A stretch of 64,000 bases of DNA from Bryopsis sp. KO-2023. Taxonomy: Eukaryota; Chlorophyta; Ulvophyceae; Bryopsidales; Bryopsidaceae. A model generated the notes under the pieces. The model was not told where the DNA came from, searched no databases, and was given only the letters and a program-made list of their open reading frames with translations. Where the stretch lies: the NCBI GenBank assembly GCA_030272585.1, contig BSYQ01000003.1:2914001-2978000 (forward strand). Reading direction: 5' to 3'. This document shows, in pieces, positions 44,659 to 57,399 of this stretch. A program made the position numbers and the translations under genes. Each line of letters opens with the position of its first letter. The first letter of the stretch is position 1.

Positions 44659-46673
44659 TTACACTGCAAACAGCTGCAAGCCAATCTCCGCAAAAACGAG
44701 AACACCCAATAAACACAACAGGTGCAAGGACGATCCCGCAGCTCCGGAACCAGTTTCAGAAGGCCCTGCAAAGAACACAAGTGAGCAACCAAATAACTTG
44801 CAAGATTCCTGTTGACCATGGATTCATATTGAAGAAATCAGAAACGAACGAACATGATCCAATGCGTCACAGGTATCAAAGTCTGAAGCAGGCGTGTACC
44901 TGCACTGTTGGGCGGCATTGCTCCTTTGTTTGGGTCGTCACTCTCCTTCACTGGGAGCGGACAAGGCAGGAGGATGTTGTTAATGACGTAGACAGTCCCC
45001 TCGCAAACAGTTTCATCGCTTTGGATGCGGGCCTGGGATCCCTCGCCCCCAACCAATACTGTGTATGAATCCTCTTTAACCACGTCTACGGAAGTCCGCT
45101 GGCACACGCTCGACTGTGAACCAGAAAGTAGTCACCAACTGCTGCTATTTCTGCGTTTGTTCTGTGAGCTTGCGGACAGTAGAGCTGGTAAACTAGAAAG
45201 AATATCACAGAAGGCTGACCTTGAGGGTGGTTTCAATAACCCGTTCTTCAGAAATTTCACGCAGAGAAAAATGCGTTGCAGAGACATGGTAATCCAGGAT
45301 GGTTGTGAGAAGGGTTAAGTTTGTCAAGTCCTGCAAAGAGATATCATGCTGGGAGAATGCCCTGCCCATTGCATTGTTGTCAGGCAAAAACAGAGTCTGT
45401 GCATGGCTGAAGTCCGTCATGTTTGCTATTTGCAACAAGCTCAGTATGATGCTGTAGCTTTCCGAAGATTTCAAGAAGTCCAGGAAGCTCGTGCACTGCT
45501 CTCGTTTTTCTTTCAGGGAGCGCGTTATGATCTCCTTAAGAGTTGGCGGCAGTGGTGTCAGGAAAAAATCCCAAGCTTCGACAGTGCTCGAGCACCCCGA
45601 GCTACTGAAAACCGCCACCTCCGCGCCTTCCTCACCTGGCCCTAGAATGGTGACCGAGTTGGGCTCTTTCAACTCAGAACCACGGTCGACAGCGTCGCTG
45701 CCCTCAATCGAAACCATGAGGGATCCGTTGTCACATGGCGCTGAGTCGTTGTATATTTGATTCACTTCAGCAGTCGTCAACGTTGTGGCATTCATATGCC
45801 CTTGCCCGATCGCAATGTGATGCTTCAGCAAACCGTCAAAGATCTCCTCGATATCTGTTCCGAAATCTATCTTGAAGCTGCCCTTGAGCAGTTGGACAAA
45901 CAAGGGCCCTGACGGTGAAACGATTGTGATCTCATCCTCGAACGTCAATCCACTGAGAAAGCGGGAGAAGCCCTGCTCCTCCAGGACCTGGTACGGTGCA
46001 ATTAACTCTTGCACTTTCTCTGTGTCGTCTCCGCACGTGGTGTCACAGGGAAGCAAAACGGCGCTGATGACATGGATGTAACTGGAGCAAGCCTCGTTAC
46101 CAGCGTCGATGATTCTTGCACTGCTGCTGCCCCCTTCCACAGTAACTAAATCTCCCTGGCGAGTGAAGGATAACTGATCGTGGCCACAGGACGAAAAATC
46201 CTTCAAAAGCGTGTCCAGTGGCTCCTCCAGAAACGTGCCAGAGTCTTTTGGGTCACCAGAAAGAAAATGGTAACTGAAAATTTGGTTCAGGACTGGTTTG
46301 TTTGTGATGAGCTCGTCGACGCTGTCGAATTGGGAGCTGGAGATGAACTCGTTGATCGCATCGTTGGATGGTGCAAAAAGTGTTGTGGCAGTTTCTTCTT
46401 GCAAAACGCTGTCCAACTCTAGAGCTCGAAGTATGGTGACCAAAGAATCCAAGCCGAGGGAGTCGAGTCTTTCGAGGATGTTGGGAGTGTCGCTGATTCT
46501 GCATGCTCTGCTCTGTGTATGCACGTGACCTGGGAGCAATCCTCGGGGTTGGCAAAGAACGACATGAAAAGGAAAGTGCCAAGTCACCACTCGACAGGAT
46601 TGCCCCTTATGGTTTTACCTGCAAGTGAAATCCACGTTAACGCCACCAGCCACAACGCTTGTTTTTCTGCCAT
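44659..46673 (-). CDS. fasciclin (FAS1) domain protein with C-terminal anchor
   Basis: Four exons join in phase: 46673-46619, 46529-45220, 45113-44900 and 44765-44659, giving 561 aa. Exon 1 is a signal peptide (MAEKQALWLVALTWISLAG). Three FAS1 modules follow, at roughly residues 32-175, 178-325 and 335-515. The clearest H1/H2 boxes are ATTLFAPSNDAINEF, YIHVISAVLLPC, QTLFLPDNNAMGRAF and VYVINNILLPCP. The last exon encodes a Ser/Gly spacer and a hydrophobic end, SLHLLCLLGVLVFAEIGLQL, with almost no cytosolic tail, as in GPI-anchor signals. FAS1 proteins mediate cell adhesion and matrix contacts in algae, plants and animals. Cysteines in each module may pair. It lies in the same orientation just upstream of the Lys-rich secreted protein gene. 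Confidence 0.88.
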
Positions 46674-47447
46674 TGTGGCGGCGGGAATCCGCAGCAATCA
46701 CTCACGCACCGCCATCCACGTTCAAAAGTGTCCCAACTGCAGCTGTATACGTAACCCTGCCTATAGTAACGGCCCCGTGGGTCAGTCGTGCTTTGCGGTG
46801 TTCTTGCAAAAAAGCTGCGCCACCGCTACATTCAAACTGGAAATACGATGAACAGGAAATTGGACATTACATTTCTTTCACAGACATTATGTGCACTGTG
46901 AGGAAGCATACTTGTGGGATATTGGGAGTGAGAGCTACCATCTCAGAAAATTCGATTGTCCTTTAGATAAAGAATTTCGTTTCAGAACATTTAATCGCTG
47001 TTCTTTCGAACATGCAGCCTAGCAGTTGTGCCAGCCTGTGGGTGTGAATCTGCACCTTGACCCTTTTCCTGATTGAACCAACTCCAGTGTTACACAATTC
47101 CATCATTATGAAATCGGTAATACATCTCTAAAGATCTCAGATAACCCTGCACTCCACTGAGCCTCACATCGGATTTACAAACTCGAAGGAGAAAAGTATA
47201 AATTTTTTTGATATTTCTGGATGTCAACTCTCCAATTCATGCTTTACATATCAGACTATACAGTTGCAAACCAAAACGTGTGAATACTCCACACGTTCCC
47301 AATCACTATCCTACCAAGAAAAAAGTGTCGTTTTTTTCTGACCCCAGTCCTGCCACCCTCCCTTGCAAACCCCTTTTAACAATGTACAATTTTGGATCTG
47401 AGCTGCATACCACCCCTCCCCCTCCCCCGATTATTTTTGAAAAGTAG
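46674..47447. other. intergenic region
   Basis: Between the fasciclin start and the stop of the coiled-coil gene, both minus strand. AT-rich with short C/T runs; no supported gene. Confidence 0.4.
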
Positions 47448-49776
47448 CTATGATTTCTCGGCAAGCCTCAGGTATTCTTTCATTTTCTGCTGCGTCCTCT
47501 CTGGATCGAAAAAAAATAAACTTAGTATAATGTACAATGTTCTTCGAGATGCGGGTACTTCCCAGTCTCATTCATTGATATCATGCCTTTTGAAAAACAA
47601 AGTACAGGGACGGAAAATTTGAACACAGGAAACAAACACTTGCAAGTTTAAGGTCATAATGAAAACAAATAGTAAAGTTGCTGTTACAGAAAGATTCAAG
47701 AGCAGTTTGGAAAGCGAAAAAGAGACAGCAAGATGAATGAAACCTTGTTGGGTTGCAGTTTGGAACGGAGCGAATATGTTCTCCTCAATTTCTTCCAGCA
47801 TGGATTTTGTCTTTCTTTGCAACGCAATGGCCTCCCTTGCTTCTTGAGCTACATCAACACCACTGGATTCCAGAAGGGCCTCTATTCTCTCCTTTAGATG
47901 TCCTCGCACTGAACCACACACAAGGGTCTAAACAAACACAATAACGGCACGGTACGAAGGGAAAGAATGAACAAAACTGAAAAGGTGCAAGAATTCGACT
48001 TCTGAAAGCAGCTGTCGGAGAACCCCCATGTACAACACACGAAAAAATTAATTTGAAAATTGTTCAAGACCTTGTTCGAGCAGCATCTCATCCTTTCGAA
48101 GCTCCTTCGACTTCTCAAGGGAATCTTGAATACTGTGTTGATTCTGTTAGTAAAACATTCCATTCCATATCTTGATCTCCAACACAGGGGGGACAGACAA
48201 AAAACGAAACAGCTCGACCCACCATCTTTTCAGAAAGATATCAGTATTCATGTGGTCTCCTTCACCTCTTGGCATAATACTACTTCAATTTTTCATTATC
48301 AATCTACCAATCTTAAAGCAAAAAGCATTAAAATCAAGAAGCAAATAAATGAATAAGTACCCCCCCCTCCCGCACATACTTCACAACACAAAGGAAAGAT
48401 TGTAAGGAGGTTTTTTGGCACGGACACACTTACCTTCTGAATTTCTCTTTCCAACTCCTTGATTTCGTCCAGCAATAGTTTTTCCTCTTCTGGTTCGCAA
48501 GCACTCTAAAAAGGGAGGAAAAAAAAAAGCACTATATGCACATATTTCACACACATGGGATATTCAACCAAACGCAAGAACCTTGTGTTTCAGAAGACTG
48601 GTAAGAGCCTCAATACTCAAAAGAAACAAATTAAAAAACAGTGTCCCAGGTAAATAATTTTTTGTAAATAACAAAGTTAATCTCGAAGGTGCATAGAACT
48701 TCAGGAAGAAAAATGCACTCTTTCAACACTTAAATATGTGTTGTAATCGAGTTCATAACTGCTTGAAATAGTGGGATGAGAAAATAATTTTTCGCCAGTT
48801 GTCCTCTGAGAGAATTAAAAAAATTATTATTATTAATAATAATAATAATAATAATAAATATATATATATATTCCATGTTCAAATTTGACATTCACGAATT
48901 GGCTTCACACACCGCTGCATTCAGGACAGTCGGAGGGGAAGAAGGGATTTCGCCCAAGGTTTCCTCCACGGCGTCTTGAAATGCATAAATGCTATCCGTC
49001 ATCCGACATACATGGCCAAAGCAAGTTTGCTTGACGACCTGCAGGAATCCCCACAAAAACAATGATCAAAAGTTTAGCTGGTTTTCAGACAGAAATCCCC
49101 ACCAGTCGATCGACCTAGAAACCCTTCTCCACCCCGCAGACATCTGATGAATCACTGCCCAAAAAAAAATTCAAGACTGACGAGTAAGGGGGGAATGGTT
49201 TCACCTTTCAATGTGTGTGTGCGAGTGTTTCCAACATGTGGGAAACAAAAAAAGAAACAAAAGAACTGAAAGAAAGGATCCGCTTACTTTTGTGCATTCC
49301 TCCACATCCCCTCCGTGTTTTAAAGCTTTTATGGACTCCACCATTGATCTGTCAAGGCATCATGAAATTTTCTTAATGAAAAAGATTAAACTTGCACCGG
49401 GATAATTCTTTTTCCTTATTTTCCTCCTTCTAAAACAAGGGCCCTGACCATGTTGCTTCTCTGATTGGGACGTGAATGCAAATTGTCATTTTGAAAGGGG
49501 GTTCTTTTTGTCTATATGTACCACTCACTGTTCGCAAGCTCTAATGACGTCTCCATATCCGCATAGCACCTGCGAGATGTGACGACAAAAACATGTCGAA
49601 ACATGAAAACAAAAAAAACTGTGAAGTTGCGGTAGTTGGTTTGTTTACTTTTCTCCCTCGTCCCAAGAATCCTGAAAAAGATAAATAACGAGAAAAAAAT
49701 ACTCTGGACTTTCTCAAATCACCGATTGCATGACTTCTTCCAGGCGGCTCTGCATCCCAGCCATGGTTTCGTCCAT
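47448..49776 (-). CDS. coiled-coil protein, unrecognised
   Basis: Eight exons join in phase: 49776-49723, 49569-49529, 49348-49288, 49038-48913, 48505-48434, 48143-48071, 47908-47744 and 47500-47448, giving 214 aa. The N-terminal half is helical with Cys residues (MDETMAGMQSRLEEVMQS, then YGDVIRACEQSMVESIKAL and HVCRMTDSIYAFQDAVEETL). The C-terminal half is heptad-rich (EEEKLLLDEIKELEREIQK, SLEKSKELRKDEMLLEQ). No known family was recognised. Size and layout would suit a structural subunit of a kinetochore, centrosomal or repair complex, which is only a guess. The gene is divergent from BRCA2, with start codons 238 bp apart, so the two may share a promoter. Confidence 0.75.
48823..48872. repeat. 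AAT/AT microsatellite
   Basis: A run of ATT, then AAT trinucleotides, passing into AT dinucleotides, inside an intron of the coiled-coil gene. Confidence 0.9.
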
Positions 49777-50013
49777 GATCGCGCGACACCAACTCGCAAC
49801 TCACAGATGCTCGCGAACTGGACTCAAAAAAAGGCACGAAGTTCTACTAGTCTAATCATCATCAGAATCGATGACGATTATGACGTTTTTCGTTTAAGTT
49901 GGGAGGGAGAGAAACGAGCTCGACGACAAATTCCACTTCCCTTTCCTTTCCTTTTCCGCCCCCTGCCCTGAAAATTCCGTCGCTGCTTTGGAACAAAAAA
50001 GGACGAAAGTGAT

Positions 50014-53000
50014 ATGGAGGGCATCCAAGAAAGAATATATACGTACTGTTGTGCTTTCGAGAAGAGGTTTATGCCCTGCGTTCGCATCGGTAGTCGTGTT
50101 TCGCGACGGAAGTCCGAGAAGTTCGACAACGCGTTTCTCTCTTTGGAGGAGTCGCTACGGAACTCCGTCGACCGGGATTCCCAGCTCGCGAAATTTCAGC
50201 TGAAAGGCAAGTAAATTCTCGCGAAGTGTTGACTTTCTTGGTCCCCTTGTTTTTCCCTCAATGATCTGTTGTTTTCGACGATTGGGTGGGAAATAGGAAT
50301 TCGAACCCTTCAGCCTGTTGCCCTAAAATGCCAAAAAAAAGGGAAATCAGTGCCAAGTCAAGCAACATGAGTTGAAAACGAACTGAAAATATCCCTCACT
50401 TACACAGTGAATGGACTGGATGGCGTTTTCAGCCTGGATGTATAACATTTGGAAAAAAAACACATCGAAACATCCTTTCTGACTCAAGGCGCAACCTGCT
50501 TTCTTGAAATGCAATAGTCTTTCCATTTCATCAGGTCCCCCTTGTGCAATTCCCCTTCTGGAAAATGGTGCCTGCCCAGAACAGCCACGTGGCCATCAGA
50601 GTGAGGCCCCCACTAGCTTGCCAAGCAGAGATGACTCAGAAAATGAGTCAGGAGGGGGGACAACTGCCAATTTCACGAATGCTGTGAATAACGTGGAAGT
50701 GCCGACTGGACAGAATGAAGGACAGAATGAAGAAGAGGTGGGAGCTGAGGCGGGATCCAGTCAGTCCATCATTAGGGAGGACATAATTGAGAGAAGGGCA
50801 CAAACTGGGGAGGAAAATGCTTTGGAGGAAAATGCTTTGGAACAAAATGGAGAGGGAAATATAGTGCAACTACATGGGGATGGATCTGGGAGTAACACTC
50901 AAGACCCCACAGTGAAGAGCGACGTGAGCATGGATGCACCAGAGCCACTATATGACGGGGAATCCATCGGGGCTCAAAATGATATGAAAAGCATTCCTTC
51001 GGGAAATCAAGAAGTTCCTCAAAATTTTGATGTGCCGAAAGAGAACATCCAAATTGAGGAGGATTTCCACAAGAATTTGGAGGGTGTACAAGCTGTCGAT
51101 TCGCCTGGAGGAGAGGGAAGATGCTCCGTCGTGACCACCCCAACTCGTACACCAAAGTCGAACGACATGATATGCTCACCACGATTCGACTATTCCTTAG
51201 GGGATAGTCCGCCAGATGCTGCTCCAAATTCTACCGGTGAGTGCACCAATCCTTATTCTTGTCATCCCTCAGAATTTTGTTTTCTTGACGACATTGAATT
51301 ATCGGGTTTTTTTTGGAGGGAATATCTGATCAAGTTCATTCTCACTCCTCCCTCCTCTCAAATCCCCCATTAAAAAGGATGAAATGGAAAGAATTTAGGT
51401 TACTGCTGTCTTTCAGGCTGTGCAGCAGCCAAGCAATTTCAGTGCTATGCTCTGTCCTCTCTGATGCCTCCCCCTGGACATACATCATCATTCGATTCCT
51501 TTGCTAAGCCTGCCCGCCCCACCCCACCTGCTCCAGAACTACCACCCCCAAGTCAAAGAGATGCTCAACCCACCCCCAGGCCCCCTCCTCTACCATCCAA
51601 CAGTGCTAACGCTGCCCCACCATTGCACAAAACATCATGGACTTCGGCTCAGCAAAATATTCCCCTGGTCAAGACTGAACTCAGAATGCCACCTGGAGGG
51701 GTCCATTTTCTGTCCGCTGGTGGCAAGAATCTGGCTTTGTCGGAGAAACAGATGAGTCAGGCTGCTGCTCTGTTTGCAGACATCAACGACGATACAAATG
51801 ACGGCTTGCAGAAGGGAAATCTACGAAAGAGGCGACGGGAGGGTCAAAATGCTGGAAGTCACCACGAACCAAATGCTGGTGTCCTGAAAGCGATGGAAAT
51901 AAACGGTCCCAGTGTCAAAATCGAGGTGAAACCTTTTCGAAAAAGAGATGACCCTGTTCGGCCCAGTCAGGGAGCGCACGGAGAAGGGGTTGAGAATCAG
52001 GGAATCGGACTGTTTCAAATGGCCAGTGGAAAGAAGCCTCGGGTATCCATGGAAATGACTAATAGAGCCCAAGCATTGATGAAGGATAGTGAGGAGCTGG
52101 ACGATGGGGGGAGAAACCCCAAGGGTCGAAGGTTGTCTGAACCTCACAAATTTCCTGGTCACCGAATGCAGCAGCCGCTTTCTGACAGACCATGCAATTT
52201 GCCTGCTCTGATGACTGGCGCAGGGGGGCCTGTGAGGATATCGAATTCCAAGCTGATGGCTGCCCAATCAATGCTGGGTCTGTCTTCAGAATCGTCCCCT
52301 GCTCCAAACTCTGACCCTACTGCTGGATTTGGCAAGCAGATGCCCTCTGCGCAGGCACCAGAATCAGACAAAACAAAAGAGAAGGAGAGCACCTTCTCTT
52401 TTCCTCGTTTGGAAACCGGAGCAGGGCGTCAGGTGGATGTTTCGAAATCTGGGATTCAACGAGTGAAGGCTCGACTGGGGCTGCCAGCATCTGGAACTGC
52501 TGCTGTGGATGGAAAGGAGGGGAAAGCAGATGATGTTGGAAAGGATCCGAGGTCGCCACTTCCACAGTGTAGCCCTTGCAATCAATCTGTTTCCCGAACC
52601 CCACCACCGCAATCCTCACCCTTGAGCGAATTCAACGTGACACCGGGTACGTGCCTGTCTTAAATTCACATCAATAATGTGCTATGCACCAGGAATGATA
52701 TACCTAAACGTTGTGTTAGCTCACTGTGTTTCAAGTTAGTTTCCTTACAGAAAGCAACAGTAGAGTTGGGGGCGGGCATGTCTTTATCACGAAAACTTCA
52801 AACCTTGTTCGTTTTTTTTTTTTTTTGGTTGCAAATGTAGTCCATCCCATCAAGGCTGACAGCCTCACCTAGCAGGTCCATGTGCAAAAGAGCAATATTG
52901 CCCCCGAACAAACATTTGAAACGTTTGAAACATTTCTAATGGTTTGACATTTGTGGGTCCTAAGGTTCTGGGAGAAGTCCATGTACGGCCCTGGCTGCAT

Positions 53001-56000
53001 TGAGTTCTCTGACTCCTGTGCTGCGTCCCAAGCTGAGGCTTAGTATGAACAAAGGGAGGGGTTTTGCTAAGCCGAGAATATCGTTGGAAGGTCCCATCGG
53101 AGCACCCACCAAACGCCAAGGGAAATCCCGGAGGTGGGTGGATGTGGGCATCCGTCCCATACACCAATATAAAACGATGCCCTGGTTTCGAAACGCATAC
53201 TGTGGCAGCAAAAGGAGTTTCGTTCTTTGTAAGCCTATGTCTGCCATGTAGGTCTTGCCATTTTGGAGGTATTATTTCATACCTTTTTCAGTTTTAAGCT
53301 GTACTGGCTCAAGCTCAAGCTGCAACAGCTTTTCTCTCTTGCTCCTCGAGGAGGTTGAGAATTCAGAACCTGAATTCTGATTTGTTGGATCAGGTCATGG
53401 CGGCCTCTCGTTCCCTCGAATATACCAGATGGATTTCAGCCTGTGCAAACGCTAGCATGCGTGGGACCTCAGCAACAAAGACAGGCCTTGCACGATCTCT
53501 ATGATGGCCAATCCAGGTGCACAATCGCTGAGCATTTCGGAAAAACTCCCCAAGCCAAATCACCTCTCACGATGGATCCGGACACAGCAAGAAACTTCGT
53601 GTTCTCTGACGGAACGTCTGTCGAGGGATTGAGAGGCGAAATGCTGAAATGTGGGTGTGACCCTGAGTATGCGTCAGAGGAATGGTGCAAAAACCATTTT
53701 CAGTGGATCATATGGAAGCTGGCCTCGCATGATTCCATCAACGGTGGGTGTTCGCTCATGCCCGCTGCAGTGCTAGATGAACTGAAATACAGGTGACCAA
53801 AAAAACAAATTGGACAAAAAGCATGTGAAACACATGCTTCAAAATACAGGTGAACGCTTCATGCGTTTCTGTGTTGCCCTTTTTTTTCGTTTGCTTTTGT
53901 GATTCATCTGACAGAGAAAATTTATCGACAGTATCGTTTTGATAAAAGATGCAACATATCGAAATTTTGTTGATGCTGCTCCCCGAAATAGAAAGCCCAA
54001 AAAATAGCTCGTGAAAGTGTTGGAAGAGATCCCTACGATAAAATAAAATCAATAAAATCAATCGATTCTTCAATAAAATATCAGTGCATTTTTAGCAAGC
54101 TTGTTGAACTGTTTCGATAAGAAAATTCCATGTTTTTTTCTTTTTAGATATGAGGTGGAATATGGGAAAGGCGATCGCTCCGTATTGCACATGATGTTTG
54201 AACAAGATTGGACATCAAGCGACCCAATGATTCTTCTCGTTTCACGGATTATCAGGGAGGCTACTGAGGGCCAATTCCCATCTTCTCATCCAACCATAAA
54301 AGTGAGAATAACCCTCATTCGTATGTTTCCCTTCTGACATTGCTTGAACTGCAGTTCGATCATTGATGTCTTTGACTTGGTTGAAAGATAAATGTATATT
54401 GAGTTGTTTTTCAAGTTTGAGGATTTAGGAAAAAAACATAGCGAGTTTTTGTTAATTTATTTGGATGAGAAAAGGGGACATGTGAATATATATTTACTTT
54501 ATTCCTTTGTTTAGTGGCGATGCTGGTTTCTCACATTCTATACTTCTTAGATTGGGCATATACACCTGTGAGAATCGGAGGCTGGTTTTCCCTCCACTGT
54601 TTCTGTCAGTCATGGAATGCTATGAAAGTCTGACAAAGAAACTTTGCCTGAAGGTGGAGCTCACAGATGGCTGGTACCCGGTGATCGCAAAGCCCGACAG
54701 CTTGTTAACGAAACTGATAGAATCAGGATGCATCAGCGTCGGGGACAAATTGCGAGTGAAAGGAGCCTCTCTGATCGCCAGCCGACCAGATGAGCCCCTG
54801 CAAGCCGTAAAATCCTCGACCCTCAGATTGCATTACAACGGTTGCCATCCTGTTCGATGGGATGAGCCTTTGGGCATCGATCGGAGAGGAGGAGCATCCT
54901 CCATTGTTTCGTTGGGGTTGGCCGAGCCGAACGGCGGCCCGATTTCGAGAACCTTGGTGTGCATAGTCCGGAGATACCCTTTGATGCACTGGGGAAAATT
55001 GCCCAGTGGAGCTGGGATCTCGAGGACACCGAAATCATGGGAACGAGCAAGGAAATCTTTCGAAGAGAGGGCAGCGGCGGTCGAAGCCGAGGTTCAAGAA
55101 GAGATTCATCGAAAGGTTATGTTGGAATCGTCGAATGCCGCTGCTGGGGGGGGGCTGGTGGAGAAGGTTGCGCATGATATGCTGAAAAATGGAGGTTCGA
55201 GTGATTGTGGAGTGGAACTCACGATGGACCAGAAGCAAGAGCTTTCGAGGTGCCACAAGTTTTTTTTATTTTTTAACCTTACTGATTCATTTCCAACTAG
55301 GAATTATGTGAATAGCTGTAAACCCAGATCTTCCAAGAGAGGTTTATGTGATGGGGGTGGGATACCCTCGAAATTGTTTTGCTGACTGGAAGAAAAACCT
55401 AGGGGATGCCTGAGAATAACTGGGCTCAGGGAGAGTCTCGAGAGCGGCTGAATCTATTCAATTAATGGTTTGTTTTGTTTTAAATCCCAATTCAGGTGTC
55501 TGGAGGACCGGCAAGCACGAATGCACCTGATGGGAAAAAACTTACTTCAGAAAAAAATGGAGCAGAGAGACATCCAGAAGGTTCAAGGGTCGCCGTATAT
55601 TCGGCTGATGGTCAGCAGCGTGGATCTGGAGAAGGAAAACATGAACAAAATGTCGACCAATGCTATTATCAAAGTAAAAGCTTTGCCCCTCCACATCCTC
55701 TGATCTTTTAAGGGGCGATTCTGTTTTGATTTTGAGTTGTTTTAGCATCCTTTTCATATACCAAGGGTCAACCCCCCCCCCCCCCTCCCAAATGGAAAAA
55801 ATCAGAATAGCATTCTTTTGTGGGCTGGGTTCAAAGGAAAACCTGCTCCGACAGCTACCTGGATCCATAAAGTTGTGTGAACTCCATCCAAAGCCAGAGG
55901 ATTCAGAATAGTCAGTTGTGTGTCAATTTGTTTGGCTCATTTTTTAATTCAATTTATAAACTCCCAGCAAACATGACTGGTTTTGTCAATTTCTTGCAAG

Positions 56001-56633
56001 TAGGTGTGGCGTCCCACCGAGGATTCCGGTTCGCTTCAAGAAGGGGGGGTGTACGATATAACGAATCTGAATGTCACTGGAAAATCGAATGGGACTCTGG
56101 AGCTCAGCACCCAGCCCTCGACCAAATGGGAGTTTGTTGCTGACCACAATGATTTGCCAGAACAACTCGCCACTAAATATTATCCGAGGCGAAGGATCAC
56201 TCTGCCTGGGCTGATCAACCTGCCCACCAAGAGCCTTTTCGATTTCGAAGGGTGCATCGTGTTCGTTGGGAATTTGATTGGCGACGCAGGGGGCTGGAAT
56301 TTTGATCAGTGGGTGTTTTTGGTGGACGAGACCATCAGTGGGGACATGGACAGGCTGCTGGCAATCAAGTTCAGCGGATGCATCGAATCTGTTGATTTCC
56401 TGGAGCACAGGACAGACAGGGGTGCTGTTTGCTTGTTCAAGGATGTCGAAATGAAAGAGGTTGATGCCGTGAATGGACTGCTCGTTGCCCATTCCACCGA
56501 GTTCAGCAGCCACGAATTGTGCAGGGCCAAAAAGCGAGGTGGAGCAGGGAAATTAGATCAATGGATGAGTAGCTCCAAGGACTTGCTCGATAGGTTCACA
56601 GCTAGAATAGAAGTTCTTATTAGCAAAGAATAG
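50014..56633 (+). CDS. BRCA2: BRCA2 orthologue
   Basis: Loads RAD51 onto single-stranded DNA in homologous recombination. Nine exons join in phase: 50014-50206, 50535-51236, 51417-52646, 52965-53133, 53394-53792, 54148-54301, 54639-55249, 55496-55673 and 56004-56633, giving 1421 aa. Exon 3 holds four BRC-like repeats at about 391, 496, 561 and 627. Two keep the FxxA motif (FLSAGGKNLALS, FQMASGKKPRVS); two are degenerate (LMTGAGGPVRIS, LETGAGRQVDVS). The helical domain is in exon 5 (WCKNHFQWIIWKLASHD). It continues as YEVEYGKGDRSVLHMMFEQD. OB1 has VELTDGWYPVIAKPDSLL, OB2 RYPLMHWGKLPSG, then a short Glu/Arg helix. The OB3 region starts VWRPTEDSGSLQEGGVYDI and ends soon after LLAIKFSGC. The C-terminal RAD51-binding tail of vertebrates is absent. 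Intron 1 appears to be GC-AG. The exon 7 acceptor is uncertain. Confidence 0.93.
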
Positions 56634-57399
56634 TGTTTTAGAAAAACTGGCCTGAAAAATGAATTGGGAGAAATATTTGTCTCGTACAGAAACAGAGGGT
56701 AGCATTAGAAGACCACCCGCGGTCAAATTCAAAGTTGTGGCATTAGTGTTTTAATACGCAAGTGTACATATGTTGAAAGCGGCTGCGTCAACGATTCTCT
56801 TCTCTGGAACGCAATCACCCAACCTTTCACTACCATGGATGGGCCAATGCCCAAAATGAACGAATGGAGTTGGCTTCTGGTTGGGAGGGAGATTGGGACA
56901 TCCTCAACGTATTTTTTTTTTGAAAAAACCAAACAGAAACTTCCGTGACAATTCTAAGTAATTCTACCACCCACCAACGAGCAACCACCAAGTTTGAAAG
57001 CCCAGAAGATGAAAAAAAAAACCCAAATTAGAAAAAAAAAAACCAAGAAACCCCCTAAACAATTGACTGGTAAAAAACCGTCAACACAAACCCCCGACCA
57101 ATAACAACTTCAATAACTTTGATAACCACTCATGATTTGAATCTAAAAAAGGAACCAATAACGTATTCAGTTTCATGCGCTATTCTACATCGTCCAATCA
57201 AATTCAGATCCACCCTTCTTCCGTTCGTCGAGCTCAAGCGTGCCTCCACACAAGAACACAAAAGTTGAATCCCGCCGCCAATAACAGAAACTCGACGTCC
57301 CTATGTCATACGAGGATTCCGTGTCGAACTTTTCACAACTATAAAATCTGGATTTGCGCCACCCACTATGAATGGTGACAATCGTGTGGCGGTTCGGTT
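56634..57399. other. intergenic region
   Basis: Between two plus-strand genes: the 3' end of BRCA2 and the promoter side of the helical-repeat gene. It contains several A8-A10 and C runs, and no supported gene. Confidence 0.4.

Noticed and set aside
49649..49671. A 23-bp micro-exon in the coiled-coil gene
   Set aside because: Its inclusion breaks the phase of the next exon, whereas skipping it keeps the whole frame open.
50280..50330. tRNA-like GGAATTCGAACCC stretch
   Set aside because: The T-stem pairing is poor and no other arms are present; it lies in the first BRCA2 intron.
55811..55900. Extra BRCA2 exon (NSILLWAGFK...)
   Set aside because: Exon 8 joins directly in phase to the last exon, giving IIKVWRPTEDS, which matches the family better; including this segment would need a weak donor.
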